DNA of 64,000 nucleotides from Brevundimonas sp. UBA7506 (GTDB taxonomy: Bacteria; Pseudomonadota; Alphaproteobacteria; Caulobacterales; Caulobacteraceae). The notes under the pieces are model-generated. The model was not told the DNA's origin. It saw only the letters and a list, made by a program, of their open reading frames with translations, and did not search any database. The DNA is taken from positions 1-64,000 of the forward strand of contig NZ_DLNQ01000001.1 in the NCBI RefSeq assembly GCF_002479495.1, in the 5' to 3' direction. Both the position numbers and the translations under genes were made by a program. Below, piece by piece: positions 6,404-14,905 of the stretch (within the stretch, counting starts at the first letter, position 1; each line of letters opens with the position of its first letter).

Positions 6404-7583
6404 GCCGGTCGTCGTGGCCATGATCAGGGAAGTCGTCCGCGATCCAGCCGGCCTCGAAGGCCTTCAGCACCCGCCCCGTCTCTGGCCCCGGCTTCAGACC
6501 CAGCCGCACAAGGTCCCGTCCGCCGACAGGCATGGTCGGCAGCGTCCAGTCTTTCGACAGCGCTAACAGACGCTGCGCCGCTTCCGGGTCGCCCCCTGCC
6601 GCCCAGGCCCGCATGACGCGGTCTTCGAACGCCTGTCGCCCGTCGATATAGATGACCGCGCGCGCCTGCGAATCCGTCAGGGTCGTCGTCGCCTGGCCAG
6701 CCACCGCCTCGACCAGACGGTGGCGTTGCGCGTTGGATAGCCGCAGCGCTCGGGCGACTTCCGCCACCCCCGCCGGATCGTCCGGCAACAGGGCCGACAG
6801 CCGCAGTACTGCGTCGCCGCTCAGCTCTGTCATCGCCTCGAACAGCGCCAGTTCGACAGGTTGACGTAACACACGTTCCAAGACGCTTGCTTGATCCATC
6901 AGCCGCACAGCCGGACGCGGATCAGGCGCCGCCAGCAACTTCAGCAGTTCCTTGGACACCCGCTCGGCCGACAACTGCTCGACGCCCTCGGCCAGAGCCG
7001 CGCAAGCCGCCACCGCCGCCGCATCCGGCGCGCCCCGGCCGTACCAGGCGTAGAAGCGATAAAATCGCAGGATACGCAGATAGTCCTCGCGGATCCGGCC
7101 CTCGGGTTCGCCGACGAAGACGATCCGCCCGGCCATCGCGTCGTCGTAGCCCTGCTCCGTAGGGTCCAGAATGACGCCGTTCGCATCGGCATAGAGGGCG
7201 TTCAGGCGGAAATCGCGCCGCCCTGCATCCTCGGCCCAGTCGGTCGTGAAGGCCACGGTGGCGCGCCGTCCGTCGGTCGAGACATCGCGGCGCAGGGTGG
7301 TGATCTCGAACGGCTGATGCTCCGAGATCGCGGTCACCGTGCCGTGCTCGATGCCGGTCGGGACCGAGCGCAGCCCCGCCGCCCTCAGCGCAACTGCCAC
7401 CGCGTCGGGGGTCAGGGTCGTGGCGATGTCGATGTCGTCGATGGGCGCCCCGATCAGGGCGTTGCGCACGCAGCCGCCGACGAAGCGCGCGCAATCCGCC
7501 CCGCCCGCCGCCGTCAGCGCCGCCATGACCGCCCGCGTCGCCGGGGCCGTCAGCCAGTCCTGTCCTTGCAGTCGTCGGCTCAC
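6378..7583 (-). CDS. cca: CCA tRNA nucleotidyltransferase / poly(A) polymerase family
   Basis: A 401-residue class II nucleotidyltransferase that adds or repairs the 3' CCA end of tRNAs. Visible motifs: the G-loop GGCVRN (36-41), the metal-binding DxD in DDIDIATTL (49-57), RRDFRLNALY (strand/helix motif B) and EDYLRILRFYRFYAWYG in the head/neck region. The start is a GTG overlapping the Nudix stop (GTGA at 7580-7583), which gives the usual length; an ATG far upstream would run through the Nudix gene. It is the last gene of a coupled group with the Nudix and DUF1285 genes, an arrangement I recall as common in alphaproteobacteria. Confidence 0.93.
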   Translation of the reverse strand: MSRRLQGQDWLTAPATRAVMAALTAAGGADCARFVGGCVRNALIGAPIDDIDIATTLTPDAVAVALRAAGLRSVPTGIEHGTVTAISEHQPFEITTLRRDVSTDGRRATVAFTTDWAEDAGRRDFRLNALYADANGVILDPTEQGYDDAMAGRIVFVGEPEGRIREDYLRILRFYRFYAWYGRGAPDAAAVAACAALAEGVEQLSAERVSKELLKLLAAPDPRPAVRLMDQASVLERVLRQPVELALFEAMTELSGDAVLRLSALLPDDPAGVAEVARALRLSNAQRHRLVEAVAGQATTTLTDSQARAVIYIDGRQAFEDRVMRAWAAGGDPEAAQRLLALSKDWTLPTMPVGGRDLVRLGLKPGPETGRVLKAFEAGWIADDFPDHGHDDRLRALLPPA

Positions 7584-8242
7584 GCGGCGTCCTCGGCCGC
7601 AGCCGACAGGGGCTCCGCCTCGTCGCCGTACAGCCGTCCGAACAGGCCCTTCAGAATGCCCGCTGTCACGCCCCAGATATAGCGGTCCTCGAACGGCATG
7701 GCCCAGAACCAACGACGCGGCCCCTCCTCCGGGTCGTAGTAGTCCCGACGATGATTGACCGGGTCCATCAGGAAGTCCCATGGCGCCTCGAACACCTCGG
7801 CCACCTCAGCCGGTGAAGGCGTGACCAGCGGCGGTTTCGTCAGCCAGCCGACCACCGGCGTCACCAGAAACCCGGTGCCCGTCTCATAGGGATCGCCAAG
7901 CCCCAACAGCTCGACCACGCCGGGGTCCAGCGCCACCTCCTCGAAGGCTTCTCGCAGCGCCGCCTGCCCCGCCGTCTCGCCCGGGTCCAGCCGTCCACCG
8001 GGAAAGGCGATCTGGCCGGTGTGGCTGGCCAGGCTGTCCGAGCGCCGGGTCATCAGAACTGTCGGGCCGTCATCATGCATGATGATCGGCACCAGAACAG
8101 CGGCGGGCCGCAGTTCGCGCGGGGGTCGTTCCGCGCCGGGGTTCAGATCGTAATCGGACCGGATCGCGGTCCGTTCGGGCGTCCATGAGGTCACCGGGTC
8201 CAGCCGAGCCTCCAGCCGCTTCCTCAAGCTGTCGCAGCTCAT
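7580..8242 (-). CDS. Nudix hydrolase, CoA pyrophosphatase-like
   Basis: A 220-residue Nudix protein with the box GGRLDPGETAGQAALREAFEEVAL, quoted here by its key residues: G, E, then REAFEE, with Ala in place of the usual Gly near the end. The upstream HTGQIAFPGG segment is typical of the CoA-pyrophosphatase (NUDT7/8, YeaB) group, which cleaves CoA and its esters to phosphopantetheine and 3',5'-ADP. The start overlaps the DUF1285 stop (ATGA) and the stop overlaps cca. The C-terminus (YIWGVTAGILKGLF) also fits the group. CoA specificity is inferred from family resemblance. Confidence 0.85.
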   Translation of the reverse strand: MSCDSLRKRLEARLDPVTSWTPERTAIRSDYDLNPGAERPPRELRPAAVLVPIIMHDDGPTVLMTRRSDSLASHTGQIAFPGGRLDPGETAGQAALREAFEEVALDPGVVELLGLGDPYETGTGFLVTPVVGWLTKPPLVTPSPAEVAEVFEAPWDFLMDPVNHRRDYYDPEEGPRRWFWAMPFEDRYIWGVTAGILKGLFGRLYGDEAEPLSAAAEDAA

Positions 8243-8790
8243 TCCAGCCCTCCCAGAGCGAAGGCCTCTCCGCTGGATCGCACCACCAACTGCCCGTCGA
8301 CCGCCTCGGCCCCTTCGACCAGCTCATAGAAAACCGGCCGCGCGATCCGCGCCCAGAGATCAGCCCGTACATGAACGCGCGGCGACGGCTCGCCGGTTTC
8401 AGCGTCGGTCTCGACCACGAGGGGATGATCCGCCCCTGCCTCGACCACGTCGCCGACATCGGTCGTGAAGCTCAACACGCCGTTCGCCGCCTGCACGGAC
8501 ACAGCCCGAAACGGCAGATCCTCGACCTTGATCTTCAGCTTTTCGGCGGGCGTGACCAGGTGATAGCCGTCCGGGTCCTTGCGCAGCACCGTCGAGAACA
8601 GTCGCACCAGTTCAGTCCGGCCGATGGGGGAGCCCTCGTGCAGCCAGACGCCATCGGCCCGGATCAGGATATCGATGTCGCCACAATGTTCGGGATGCCA
8701 CAGATGCACCGGCGGCAGGCCGTGCCCCGGCGTCTGTCGCGCGGCTTCGGCGACGCCGGACAGGCCAGGCTTTGTCGCAGGGTTCGTCAT
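8239..8790 (-). CDS. DUF1285 domain protein
   Basis: A 183-residue protein (from the ATG at 8790) matching DUF1285: HCGDIDILIRADGVWLHEG, GSPIGRTELVRLFSTVLR, GYHLVTPAEKLKI and VEDLPFRAV. The family is widespread in alpha- and gammaproteobacteria and has no firmly assigned function. It is soluble, with no signal peptide. A TTG 30 bases upstream also opens the frame; neither start has a clear Shine-Dalgarno, so the N-terminus is uncertain. Coupling to the Nudix and cca genes by 4-base overlaps suggests co-translation. Confidence 0.85.
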   Translation of the reverse strand: MTNPATKPGLSGVAEAARQTPGHGLPPVHLWHPEHCGDIDILIRADGVWLHEGSPIGRTELVRLFSTVLRKDPDGYHLVTPAEKLKIKVEDLPFRAVSVQAANGVLSFTTDVGDVVEAGADHPLVVETDAETGEPSPRVHVRADLWARIARPVFYELVEGAEAVDGQLVVRSSGEAFALGGLE

Positions 8791-8838
8791 ATCCGAACTA
8801 TGGGACGCGTCGCCCGGCAAAGGAAGGTCAGTCCGACC

Positions 8839-9348
8839 TCAGGCGACGGGACGCACCGCCCCGGCCGGCTCGACCTCGCTGATCGGCAGCCACATCACCC
8901 GGCGCTGATCCACCGGCCCAGCGAACACGGCCCGGGGCGCCGCGACAAAGCCGAAGCGCGAGAAATAGGGCGGATCGCCGACCAGCAGCACCCCGTCCAG
9001 CTTCATGGCCCTGGCCTCGACGATGCAGGCCTGCACCAGTTCGGCGCCCAGTCCGCCGCGGCGGCTGGAGGCGTCCACGGCGATGGGACCCAGAAACACC
9101 GAACGCGCCACGCCGACCGTGATCGACCACAGCCGCACCGAGCCGATCAGCCGTTCGCCCTCAAAGGCCGAAAAGCCCGCAGCCAGAGCCGCGACTTCCC
9201 GCAGCCGCTCCGCCGTCTTGGCGAACCGGCCTGGACCGAAGGCCGCCAGCACCAAGGCGTCGATGGCCGCAGCATCGCCCGTTCGTTCTCGCACGATGCG
9301 GACGGGGACTGCGGATTCGACGGACACGGGGGCGACGACGGCGTTCAT
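8839..9348 (-). CDS. GNAT family N-acetyltransferase
   Basis: A 169-residue single-domain GNAT protein of the YhbS type. Visible features: VRIVRERTGDAAAIDALV at the N-terminus, the core strands IGSVRLWSI and FLGPIAVDAS, and an acetyl-CoA loop of the form RRGGLGAELVQACI, followed by LLVGDPPYFSRFGF, a hallmark of the YhbS subgroup. The acceptor is unknown. It lies just upstream of the DUF1285 gene on the same strand, 48 bases away from its ATG. Confidence 0.88.
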   Translation of the reverse strand: MNAVVAPVSVESAVPVRIVRERTGDAAAIDALVLAAFGPGRFAKTAERLREVAALAAGFSAFEGERLIGSVRLWSITVGVARSVFLGPIAVDASSRRGGLGAELVQACIVEARAMKLDGVLLVGDPPYFSRFGFVAAPRAVFAGPVDQRRVMWLPISEVEPAGAVRPVA

Positions 9349-9399
9349 GCGCGGCGCCTAGACCCCCAGCCCCCTCGAATCAATCGCGTTTGCGCGAAT

Positions 9400-10176
9400 T
9401 CAGCCCGCTTTGGTGAAATCCGGCGCGCGTTTCTGGCTGAAGGCCATGAAGGCTTCCATCGCCTCGGGGCTGCGCATCTGCGAGCCAAAGGCCTGGGCTT
9501 CGCGCTGCATCAGGGACCACAGGGTCTCGGCGTCGCGCATCAGGGCCTTGGTCTTGCGGATCGAGTTGGGCGCTCGCGCCGCCAGCTTGCCAGCCAGTTC
9601 GCGCGCCGTGGCATCGACCTGATCGGCCGGAACCGCCCGATTGGCGATACCCCAGGCCAGGGCCGTCTTGCCGTCGATGGCCTCGCCCAAGGCGAACAGC
9701 TCGAACGCTCTTTGATGGCCGATGGTCGCCGGCAGCAGCAGAGACGACGCCGCCTCGGGGGCCAGGGCCAGATTGACGAAGGGAACAGAAAGCAGGGCGT
9801 CCTCGGCCACCACCACCATGTCACAATGGAGCAGCAAGGTCAGGCCGATGCCCACGGCGCGCCCGCGAACCGCCGCCACGGCGGGCTTGTCCAGATCCGC
9901 CAGGGCCTTGAGGAAACGGAACACGCCCATCTCGACCAGATCGCCGCTGCTCTGAGAGCCCAAGGCGATGAAGTCGGCGATGTCGTTGCCGGCTGAGAAG
10001 GAGTCGCCCTCGCTGCGGAACAGGACGACGCGCACGGCGTCGTCGGTCTTGGCGCCTTCGACGGCCTCGGCCAAGGCCGTGTACATGGCCTGGGTGATGG
10101 CGTTCTTCTTGTCTGCTCGGTCGAAGGCGACCGTCATGACGCCGCCGTCCCGTTCGAGTTTGATGTGCTCGCTCAT
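9400..10176 (-). CDS. Enoyl-CoA hydratase/isomerase family protein
   Basis: A 258-residue crotonase-fold protein starting MSEHIKLERDGGV. Oxyanion-hole segments are visible: SFSAGNDIADF near residue 70 and AVRGRAVGIGLTLLLHCD near 105. The family hydrates or isomerises acyl-CoA substrates in fatty acid or amino acid breakdown. The two glutamates of typical short-chain hydratases are not obvious, so it may be an isomerase or PaaG/PaaB-like enzyme. The ATG at 10176 overlaps the stop of the MBL hydrolase (ATGA); the nine-residue upstream extension was rejected for that reason. Confidence 0.87.
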   Translation of the reverse strand: MSEHIKLERDGGVMTVAFDRADKKNAITQAMYTALAEAVEGAKTDDAVRVVLFRSEGDSFSAGNDIADFIALGSQSSGDLVEMGVFRFLKALADLDKPAVAAVRGRAVGIGLTLLLHCDMVVVAEDALLSVPFVNLALAPEAASSLLLPATIGHQRAFELFALGEAIDGKTALAWGIANRAVPADQVDATARELAGKLAARAPNSIRKTKALMRDAETLWSLMQREAQAFGSQMRSPEAMEAFMAFSQKRAPDFTKAG

Positions 10177-11258
10177 TGTCCAGCCTCCGTCAGCATCCAC
10201 CAATCGACGCCCGCTTCATCGCGGCTGCGCCGGGCCCGCCCCTCGCGGGCCAAATAGTTCAAGTGCGCGATCGCCTCGCCAGTCGCCATGCTCAGCACCT
10301 CGTCGCCCACCGGGCGTGCGAACAGGGCCGGAAACACATCCACGGCGCGCGAGGGCGTCCTCAGTGTTCGCTCCAGTCGTTTCAGCGCCACCTCATGACC
10401 CCGGATCAGGGCCTCCAGTCGCGTGGTGACGCCATAGAAGGGTTCGCCGTGCGACGGCAGGACGAACAGGTCGCCGGGCAACCGCGCCTTCAGCACCGCC
10501 AGAGACCGCAGCCATTCGCCGAGGGGATCGCTCTCCGGCTCGGTCGGCCAGACGGAGACGTTCGAGGAAATGCGCGGCAGGATCTGGTCGCCCGACAGAA
10601 GCACGCCGTCGCGCTCGCGCCACAGACAGACATGTTCGGGACAGTGCCCCTCCCCAATCACCACGCGCCATTCCTCGTCGCCGATGCGCACCACATCGCC
10701 TTCGCTGAGCCGAAGATAGGCCGAAGGCATGGCCGCCACCGCCTTGCCGAACCCGCCGTAGCCGGTGCGCCAGCGCGCGATCTGCTCGTCGTTCCAGCCG
10801 GCGGCGCGATAGAAGACCTCGCCCTCGTCAGGCGCGGGACGCCCCTCGTCGGCGATCAGCATCCGCGCCGTCACGTACTCCAACCGCGACATCAGCAGCG
10901 GTGCGTTAAACCGTTCACACAGCCAGCCTGCTAGGCCGATGTGGTCAGGGTGCATATGGGTGCAGATGACGCGCTTGACCGGCCTGTCGCCCAACGGCCC
11001 CGCAAACGCCGCCTCCCAGGCCTCGCGCGAGGCGGTGGTCTTCAGCCCCGTATCGACCAGGGTCCAGCCGTCGCCGTCGGCCAGGGCGTAGACGTTGATG
11101 TGGTTGAGCGTCATCGGCAGCGGCAAACGCAGCCACAGCACGCCGGGCGCGACCTCGACCGCGTGACCAGCCTCGGGCGGCGGCCCCGATGGATAGGTCA
11201 GGCCGCGCTCGGTACGCCCCTCTGATCCTGCGACACCGTCGGCCAAGTCCGTCTCCAA
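10173..11258 (-). CDS. MBL-fold metallo-hydrolase
   Basis: A 361-residue metallo-beta-lactamase-fold protein. The metal motif THMHPDHIGLAG is near residue 110, GEGHCPEHVCL supplies the next histidine, LLSGDQILP the bridging aspartate and LPSHGEPF the last histidine. A C-terminal helical domain of about 90 residues (ending GEAIAHLNYLAREGRAR, then DWW) resembles LACTB2-like hydrolases; the substrate may be a thioester or similar (inference). The start is a TTG with no good ribosome binding site, so the first 15 residues or so are doubtful. It is translationally coupled to the enoyl-CoA hydratase gene. Confidence 0.85.
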   Translation of the reverse strand: METDLADGVAGSEGRTERGLTYPSGPPPEAGHAVEVAPGVLWLRLPLPMTLNHINVYALADGDGWTLVDTGLKTTASREAWEAAFAGPLGDRPVKRVICTHMHPDHIGLAGWLCERFNAPLLMSRLEYVTARMLIADEGRPAPDEGEVFYRAAGWNDEQIARWRTGYGGFGKAVAAMPSAYLRLSEGDVVRIGDEEWRVVIGEGHCPEHVCLWRERDGVLLSGDQILPRISSNVSVWPTEPESDPLGEWLRSLAVLKARLPGDLFVLPSHGEPFYGVTTRLEALIRGHEVALKRLERTLRTPSRAVDVFPALFARPVGDEVLSMATGEAIAHLNYLAREGRARRSRDEAGVDWWMLTEAGQ

Positions 11259-11377
11259 AAAAAACTGTTTTAGCCAACAGCTATTTCAACGTCCAGCGAG
11301 TTTCAGCCCCCCATCGCTATCTTGACCGCGAGGAATCCGGTCGCCAAGGCTAACGGAATTGGTTTGAGGAGAACCCC

Positions 11378-12340
11378 GTGTTGAACAAAACTCTGGCGGC
11401 GCTGGGCGGCGCGCTCACCCTGGCGGCTCTGGTCGCCTCACCTGCCAACGCGCAAGACGGCACCGGGACCGGCAACGGACCGGCCTCCTCACAGTCCGCG
11501 ATCTCGGCTCCGTCCAGCCGCGTCACCCCGTCACGCATGGATCGCCAACGCCAGAATCGCGAGCAACGCAACCAGGCGCCCGCTCCAGTGGATCCGGCGG
11601 TCATCAAGGCCGAAGCTGAAGCGGTTCTCGCTTCTGCATCGGTCACGTGCCAGGTGACCGACTCGAAGTTGCTGGGGCAAACTGCTGAACAGACCAAAAT
11701 TTACGAAACGGCCTGCTCCGGCGCGCCGGGCTATATTGTAGTCGCCTCCACGCCGCCCCAAGCCGTCGACTGCGTCATTCTCGACAGCCAAGCTCAAGCC
11801 GCTCGCGCGGCCAATCCTGAAGCCCCCACCGGGCCGACCTGCACCCTTCCGGGCAACCTGGACATTCAAGGCTTCCTGAAGGCCTATGCGACCCAGGCCA
11901 GCGTCCCCTGCACCGTCGATGAAGTCAAAGTGAGGGGCCAATCGGGCGACGGCGCCGTCATTTATGAAGTGGGCTGCGCCGGCGCTGACGGCTACTGGAT
12001 CGAAAAGAGCGCTTCGGGCTGGGAAAAGACCGAATGCCTGCAAATCCTCAGCCAGAACTCGACCTGCCTGTTCACCACGCCCGCTGAACAGGCTGCGACG
12101 GTTAAGGCCTGGCTGCCCGGCACGGACGCCGCTGCCTGCGACGTGCAGCAGGTCCGTCTGATGGGTCAGAACGCAAACGGCCGTTTCATCGAAATGACCT
12201 GCGCCGGCGCTGACGGCTTCATCATTCGCCAGAACGCCGAGCGTGTCGTGCAACAGGTCTATCCCTGCGCCACGGCCCAGCAGATCGGCGGCGGCTGCAA
12301 GCTGACGACCACGCCTCCGGCCGCGACGCCGCAAGCCTAA
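11378..12340 (+). CDS. Secreted protein with three four-cysteine repeats
   Basis: A 320-residue exported protein with a signal peptide (ALTLAALVASPANAQ, cleavage near residue 25) and a Ser/Gln/Arg-rich linker. Three repeats follow, each with four cysteines: Cys91/113/132/155, Cys178/200/220/230 and Cys254/275/297/307. Each contains a [KR][LV].GQ turn and a YE..C.GA.GY-like motif (for example IYEVGCAGADGYWIEK). The even cysteine count suggests disulfides in the periplasm or outside the cell. I do not recognise a named family. The GTG at 11378 has GAGGAG six bases upstream; a TTG is the next codon. A strong terminator follows. Confidence 0.8.
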   Translation: MLNKTLAALGGALTLAALVASPANAQDGTGTGNGPASSQSAISAPSSRVTPSRMDRQRQNREQRNQAPAPVDPAVIKAEAEAVLASASVTCQVTDSKLLGQTAEQTKIYETACSGAPGYIVVASTPPQAVDCVILDSQAQAARAANPEAPTGPTCTLPGNLDIQGFLKAYATQASVPCTVDEVKVRGQSGDGAVIYEVGCAGADGYWIEKSASGWEKTECLQILSQNSTCLFTTPAEQAATVKAWLPGTDAAACDVQQVRLMGQNANGRFIEMTCAGADGFIIRQNAERVVQQVYPCATAQQIGGGCKLTTTPPAATPQA

Positions 12341-12364
12341 GCGACGCCTGATCGTCAAACGAGG

Positions 12365-12399
12365 CGCCGCCGGAGCAATCCGGCGGCGTCTTTGTTTTT
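12365..12399 (+). terminator. Rho-independent terminator
   Basis: CGCCGCCGGA-GCAA-TCCGGCGGCG is a perfect ten-base-pair stem with a four-base loop, followed by TCTTTGTTTTT. It ends the gene for the cysteine-repeat protein. Confidence 0.88.
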
Positions 12400-12443
12400 G
12401 GCGACCTCTTTTCGCCGAACGCGACGCGGCTTAGCCTTAGGCC

Positions 12444-13229
12444 ATGCGCATCGCCACCTGGAACGTGAACTCGGTCAACGCCCGCCTGCCCACCGTGCTG
12501 GCCTGGCTGGAAGCCGCCAATCCCGACGTCGTCTGCTTCCAGGAAATCAAATGCGTGGACGAGAAATTCCCGCGCGAGGCCTTCGAGAGCCTGGGCTACA
12601 ACGTCGAGACCCACGGTCAGAAGACCTATAACGGCGTCGCCATCCTGTCGAAATTCCCGCTGTCCGACATCCGACGCGGCCTGCCCGGCGACGACGCAGA
12701 CGAACAGGCCCGCTATCTGGAGGCCCTGATCGAGGCCCCGGTTCCGGTGCGCGTGGCGTCCATCTATCTGCCGAACGGCAATCCCCTGGGCACCGAGAAG
12801 TTTCCGTACAAGCTGGCCTGGTTCCAACGCCTGCACGACCACGCCAAGGCCCTGCTGGCCTTCGAGGAGCCGCTTGCCCTGTGCGGCGACTACAACTGCA
12901 TCCTGACGCCCGACGACGCGGCCAAGCCGGAGGACTGGGTCAACGACGCCCTGTTCCAGCCGGAAACGCGCGCGGCCCTGAACGCCATGAAGTGGCTGGG
13001 CCTTGCCGACGCCCACGACCTGGGCGGGGAGCCCAAGGGGACCTATACCTTCTGGGACTATCAGGCCGGCGCCTGGCAGAGGAACAACGGCATCCGCATC
13101 GACTACGCCCTCCTGTCGCCCCAGGCCACGGACAGGTTCCGGGGCGTCGAGACCCATCGCGAGGCCCGCGACATGGACAAGCCCAGCGACCACGTCCCCG
13201 TGGTGGTCGAGCTGGATATGGAGGCCTGA
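12444..13229 (+). CDS. xthA: Exodeoxyribonuclease III
   Basis: A 261-residue AP endonuclease/3'-5' exonuclease of base excision repair. EEP-family motifs are complete: MRIATWNVNSVNARL, CFQEIKC (metal Glu), YNGVAILSK, GDYNCILTPDD, and the terminal KPSDHVPVVVEL with the catalytic Asp-His pair. Length and order match bacterial ExoIII. It is followed after three bases by a membrane-anchored hypothetical gene in the same direction and may be co-transcribed with it. Confidence 0.95.
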   Translation: MRIATWNVNSVNARLPTVLAWLEAANPDVVCFQEIKCVDEKFPREAFESLGYNVETHGQKTYNGVAILSKFPLSDIRRGLPGDDADEQARYLEALIEAPVPVRVASIYLPNGNPLGTEKFPYKLAWFQRLHDHAKALLAFEEPLALCGDYNCILTPDDAAKPEDWVNDALFQPETRAALNAMKWLGLADAHDLGGEPKGTYTFWDYQAGAWQRNNGIRIDYALLSPQATDRFRGVETHREARDMDKPSDHVPVVVELDMEA

Positions 13230-13232
13230 CCC

Positions 13233-13748
13233 ATGGGCGAGACGTTCAGGGTCATCCTGCTGATCGCCCTGACCGCCGCCTTCCTGACGACCGGCGCCCT
13301 GTTGCTGTCCTGGTGGATGGAGCCGGAACGGCGGCTGAAGCGGGCCCTGCTCAAGTCGCTGGGCGTTAAGGCCGACACCGAAGCCCTGTCGCCCGCCGAG
13401 GGCCGCGCCGCGGGTCTGGATTTCGACGGCGGACAGGTGGTGGTGCTGTGGAAGCGCGGTTCGCAGGGACTGGTCTATGCCTTCGATGAGGTCGAGGGCG
13501 GCGAGATCATCGTCGACGGCCACGTCGTGGCCCGTGCCCGGCGCGGCGCCCTGCGCAAGGACCTGGACGTGGTCGTGCCCGAGGCCGAGCAGGTGGTGCT
13601 GCGCCTGATGTTCGCCGACACCCGCAGCCCCGAGTTCGAACTGGCCTTGTGGAACGCCGACCTGCCGGCCTCGACCGGCTCGCCGACCGAGGCCCTGCGG
13701 CTGGGGCGGCGCTGGTTGTCGCATGTCGAAGCCCTGATGAAGCGCTGA
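13233..13748 (+). CDS. Membrane-anchored protein of unknown function
   Basis: A 171-residue protein with one N-terminal transmembrane helix (about 6-28, VILLIALTAAFLTTGALLLSWW) and a soluble domain on the far side. The soluble part has repeated short strands (GGQVVVLWKRGSQGLVYAF, GEIIVDGHVVAR, QVVLRLMFADTRSPEFELALW), so it is probably a beta-rich domain. No family was recognised. It follows xthA by three bases, which suggests a shared transcript rather than a shared function. Confidence 0.75.
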   Translation: MGETFRVILLIALTAAFLTTGALLLSWWMEPERRLKRALLKSLGVKADTEALSPAEGRAAGLDFDGGQVVVLWKRGSQGLVYAFDEVEGGEIIVDGHVVARARRGALRKDLDVVVPEAEQVVLRLMFADTRSPEFELALWNADLPASTGSPTEALRLGRRWLSHVEALMKR

Positions 13749-13826
13749 TCGCCCCCTTCCCGGCCTCGTCGCGGAAGGCTAGAACCCCCGCCTCTGCTGT
13801 TTACTGCGTTTCTTCAGGAGCCCGCC

Positions 13827-14747
13827 GTGGCCCGTCTCTTCGACGCCTACATCATCGCCGACTGGACCGCCGCCGAAGGCAAGAAGCTGGGCGAGCAGAC
13901 CCTGTGGGTCGGCGTGGCCAAGCGCGACGTGCGTTTCCGCCTCTATACCGAGACCCACAACGTCGCCACGCGCGCCGAGGGCGAGAAGCTGATCGCCGAC
14001 CTGCTGGCTGAACACCGCAAGCGCGGCGACCGCGTCCTGGTCGGCTTCGACTTCGACTTCGGCTTCCCCGCCGGCACGGCGGCGCGTCTGAAGCTGGACG
14101 GTCGCCCCTGGGACGTCATGGGCAAGTTCTTGGCCGCCAACATTGTCGACAAGGCCGACAACACGAACAACCGCTATCAGGTCGCGGCCAAGATGAACCG
14201 TCTGATGACGGACGAGGCCTGGCCCTTCTGGGGCTCGCCGGCCAGCCAGGCGCAACGCTGGCTGACCACGACCAAGCCGCCCGAAGGCGCCGGCGCCGAC
14301 ATCCCCGAGTTCCGCGCCACCGAACTGGCCGCGCGCAAGGACAAGCTGCCGCCCAAGAGCGTCTGGCAGATGCACGGCGCGGGCGCTGTCGGCGGCCTGA
14401 CCCTGCTGGGCGTGCCCATGCTGCGCCGCCTGCTGGACAAGCTGGGCGCCTCGGCCGCCGTCTGGCCCTTCGGCACGGGCTGGCGCGAGCTGACCGAAGC
14501 CGACGTCGAGCCCCTGTCGGCCGTCGTGGTCGAGGTCTGGCCCGCCCTGTTCGACGCCAAGCGTCAGGTCAGCGCCGAGGGCGTCAAGGAATACAAGACC
14601 CAGGCCCAGGTCCGCACCGCCGCCGAAGCCTTCGCCCAAATGGACGACGCCGGCACGCTGCAGAAGGCGTTTGCGCCGCCGAAGAGCGCGGACGAAGCCC
14701 TGCTGGCCCAGGTCGAGAACGAAGAAGGCTGGATTCTGGGCGTCTAA
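13827..14747 (+). CDS. Uncharacterised protein, possibly RNase H-like (DUF429-like)
   Basis: A 306-residue soluble protein. It opens YIIADWTAAEGK with an early Asp, then VLVGFDFDFGFPAG, and later VVVEVWPALF. The spacing of the first acidic residue and the G-D-F motif recalls DUF429-type RNase H-fold proteins, but the resemblance is weak. Related alphaproteobacterial proteins have, as I recall, sometimes been labelled as cobalamin (CbiG) or molybdopterin proteins; nothing here supports that. The GTG at 13827 has CAGGAG six bases upstream. It stands alone between xthA's group and the REP-like repeat. Confidence 0.6.
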   Translation: MARLFDAYIIADWTAAEGKKLGEQTLWVGVAKRDVRFRLYTETHNVATRAEGEKLIADLLAEHRKRGDRVLVGFDFDFGFPAGTAARLKLDGRPWDVMGKFLAANIVDKADNTNNRYQVAAKMNRLMTDEAWPFWGSPASQAQRWLTTTKPPEGAGADIPEFRATELAARKDKLPPKSVWQMHGAGAVGGLTLLGVPMLRRLLDKLGASAAVWPFGTGWRELTEADVEPLSAVVVEVWPALFDAKRQVSAEGVKEYKTQAQVRTAAEAFAQMDDAGTLQKAFAPPKSADEALLAQVENEEGWILGV

Positions 14748-14761
14748 GCATCCCCTTAATC

Positions 14762-14890
14762 CGCTCATCCCGGCGAAGGCCGGGATCCAGATTGTAAGGT
14801 GGTGCCGCCTATTCAGCTGGCGCAGTCCCGCCCTCTAGAATTCACCACTCCACCCTATGATCTGGATCCCGGCCTTCGCCGGGATGAGCG
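14762..14890. repeat. REP-like inverted repeat pair (REPIN-like)
   Basis: Two 29-base arms, 14762-14790 and 14862-14890, are exact reverse complements separated by 71 bases. Each arm holds an internal palindrome of the form CCCGGC-GAAG-GCCGGG. In translation the arm gives the familiar SLIPAKAGIQ sequence of proteobacterial extragenic repeats. Its end lies 15 bases from the stop of the GIY-YIG gene. It may act as a terminator hairpin or as a mobile repeat unit. Confidence 0.85.
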
Positions 14891-14905
14891 AGCTTGGGTT
14901 GGGCC

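Noticed and set aside
8185..9996. A 603-codon open frame on the plus strand across DUF1285, GNAT and enoyl-CoA hydratase genes
   Set aside because: It is antisense to three recognisable genes, has no domain and is explained by high GC with few stop codons.
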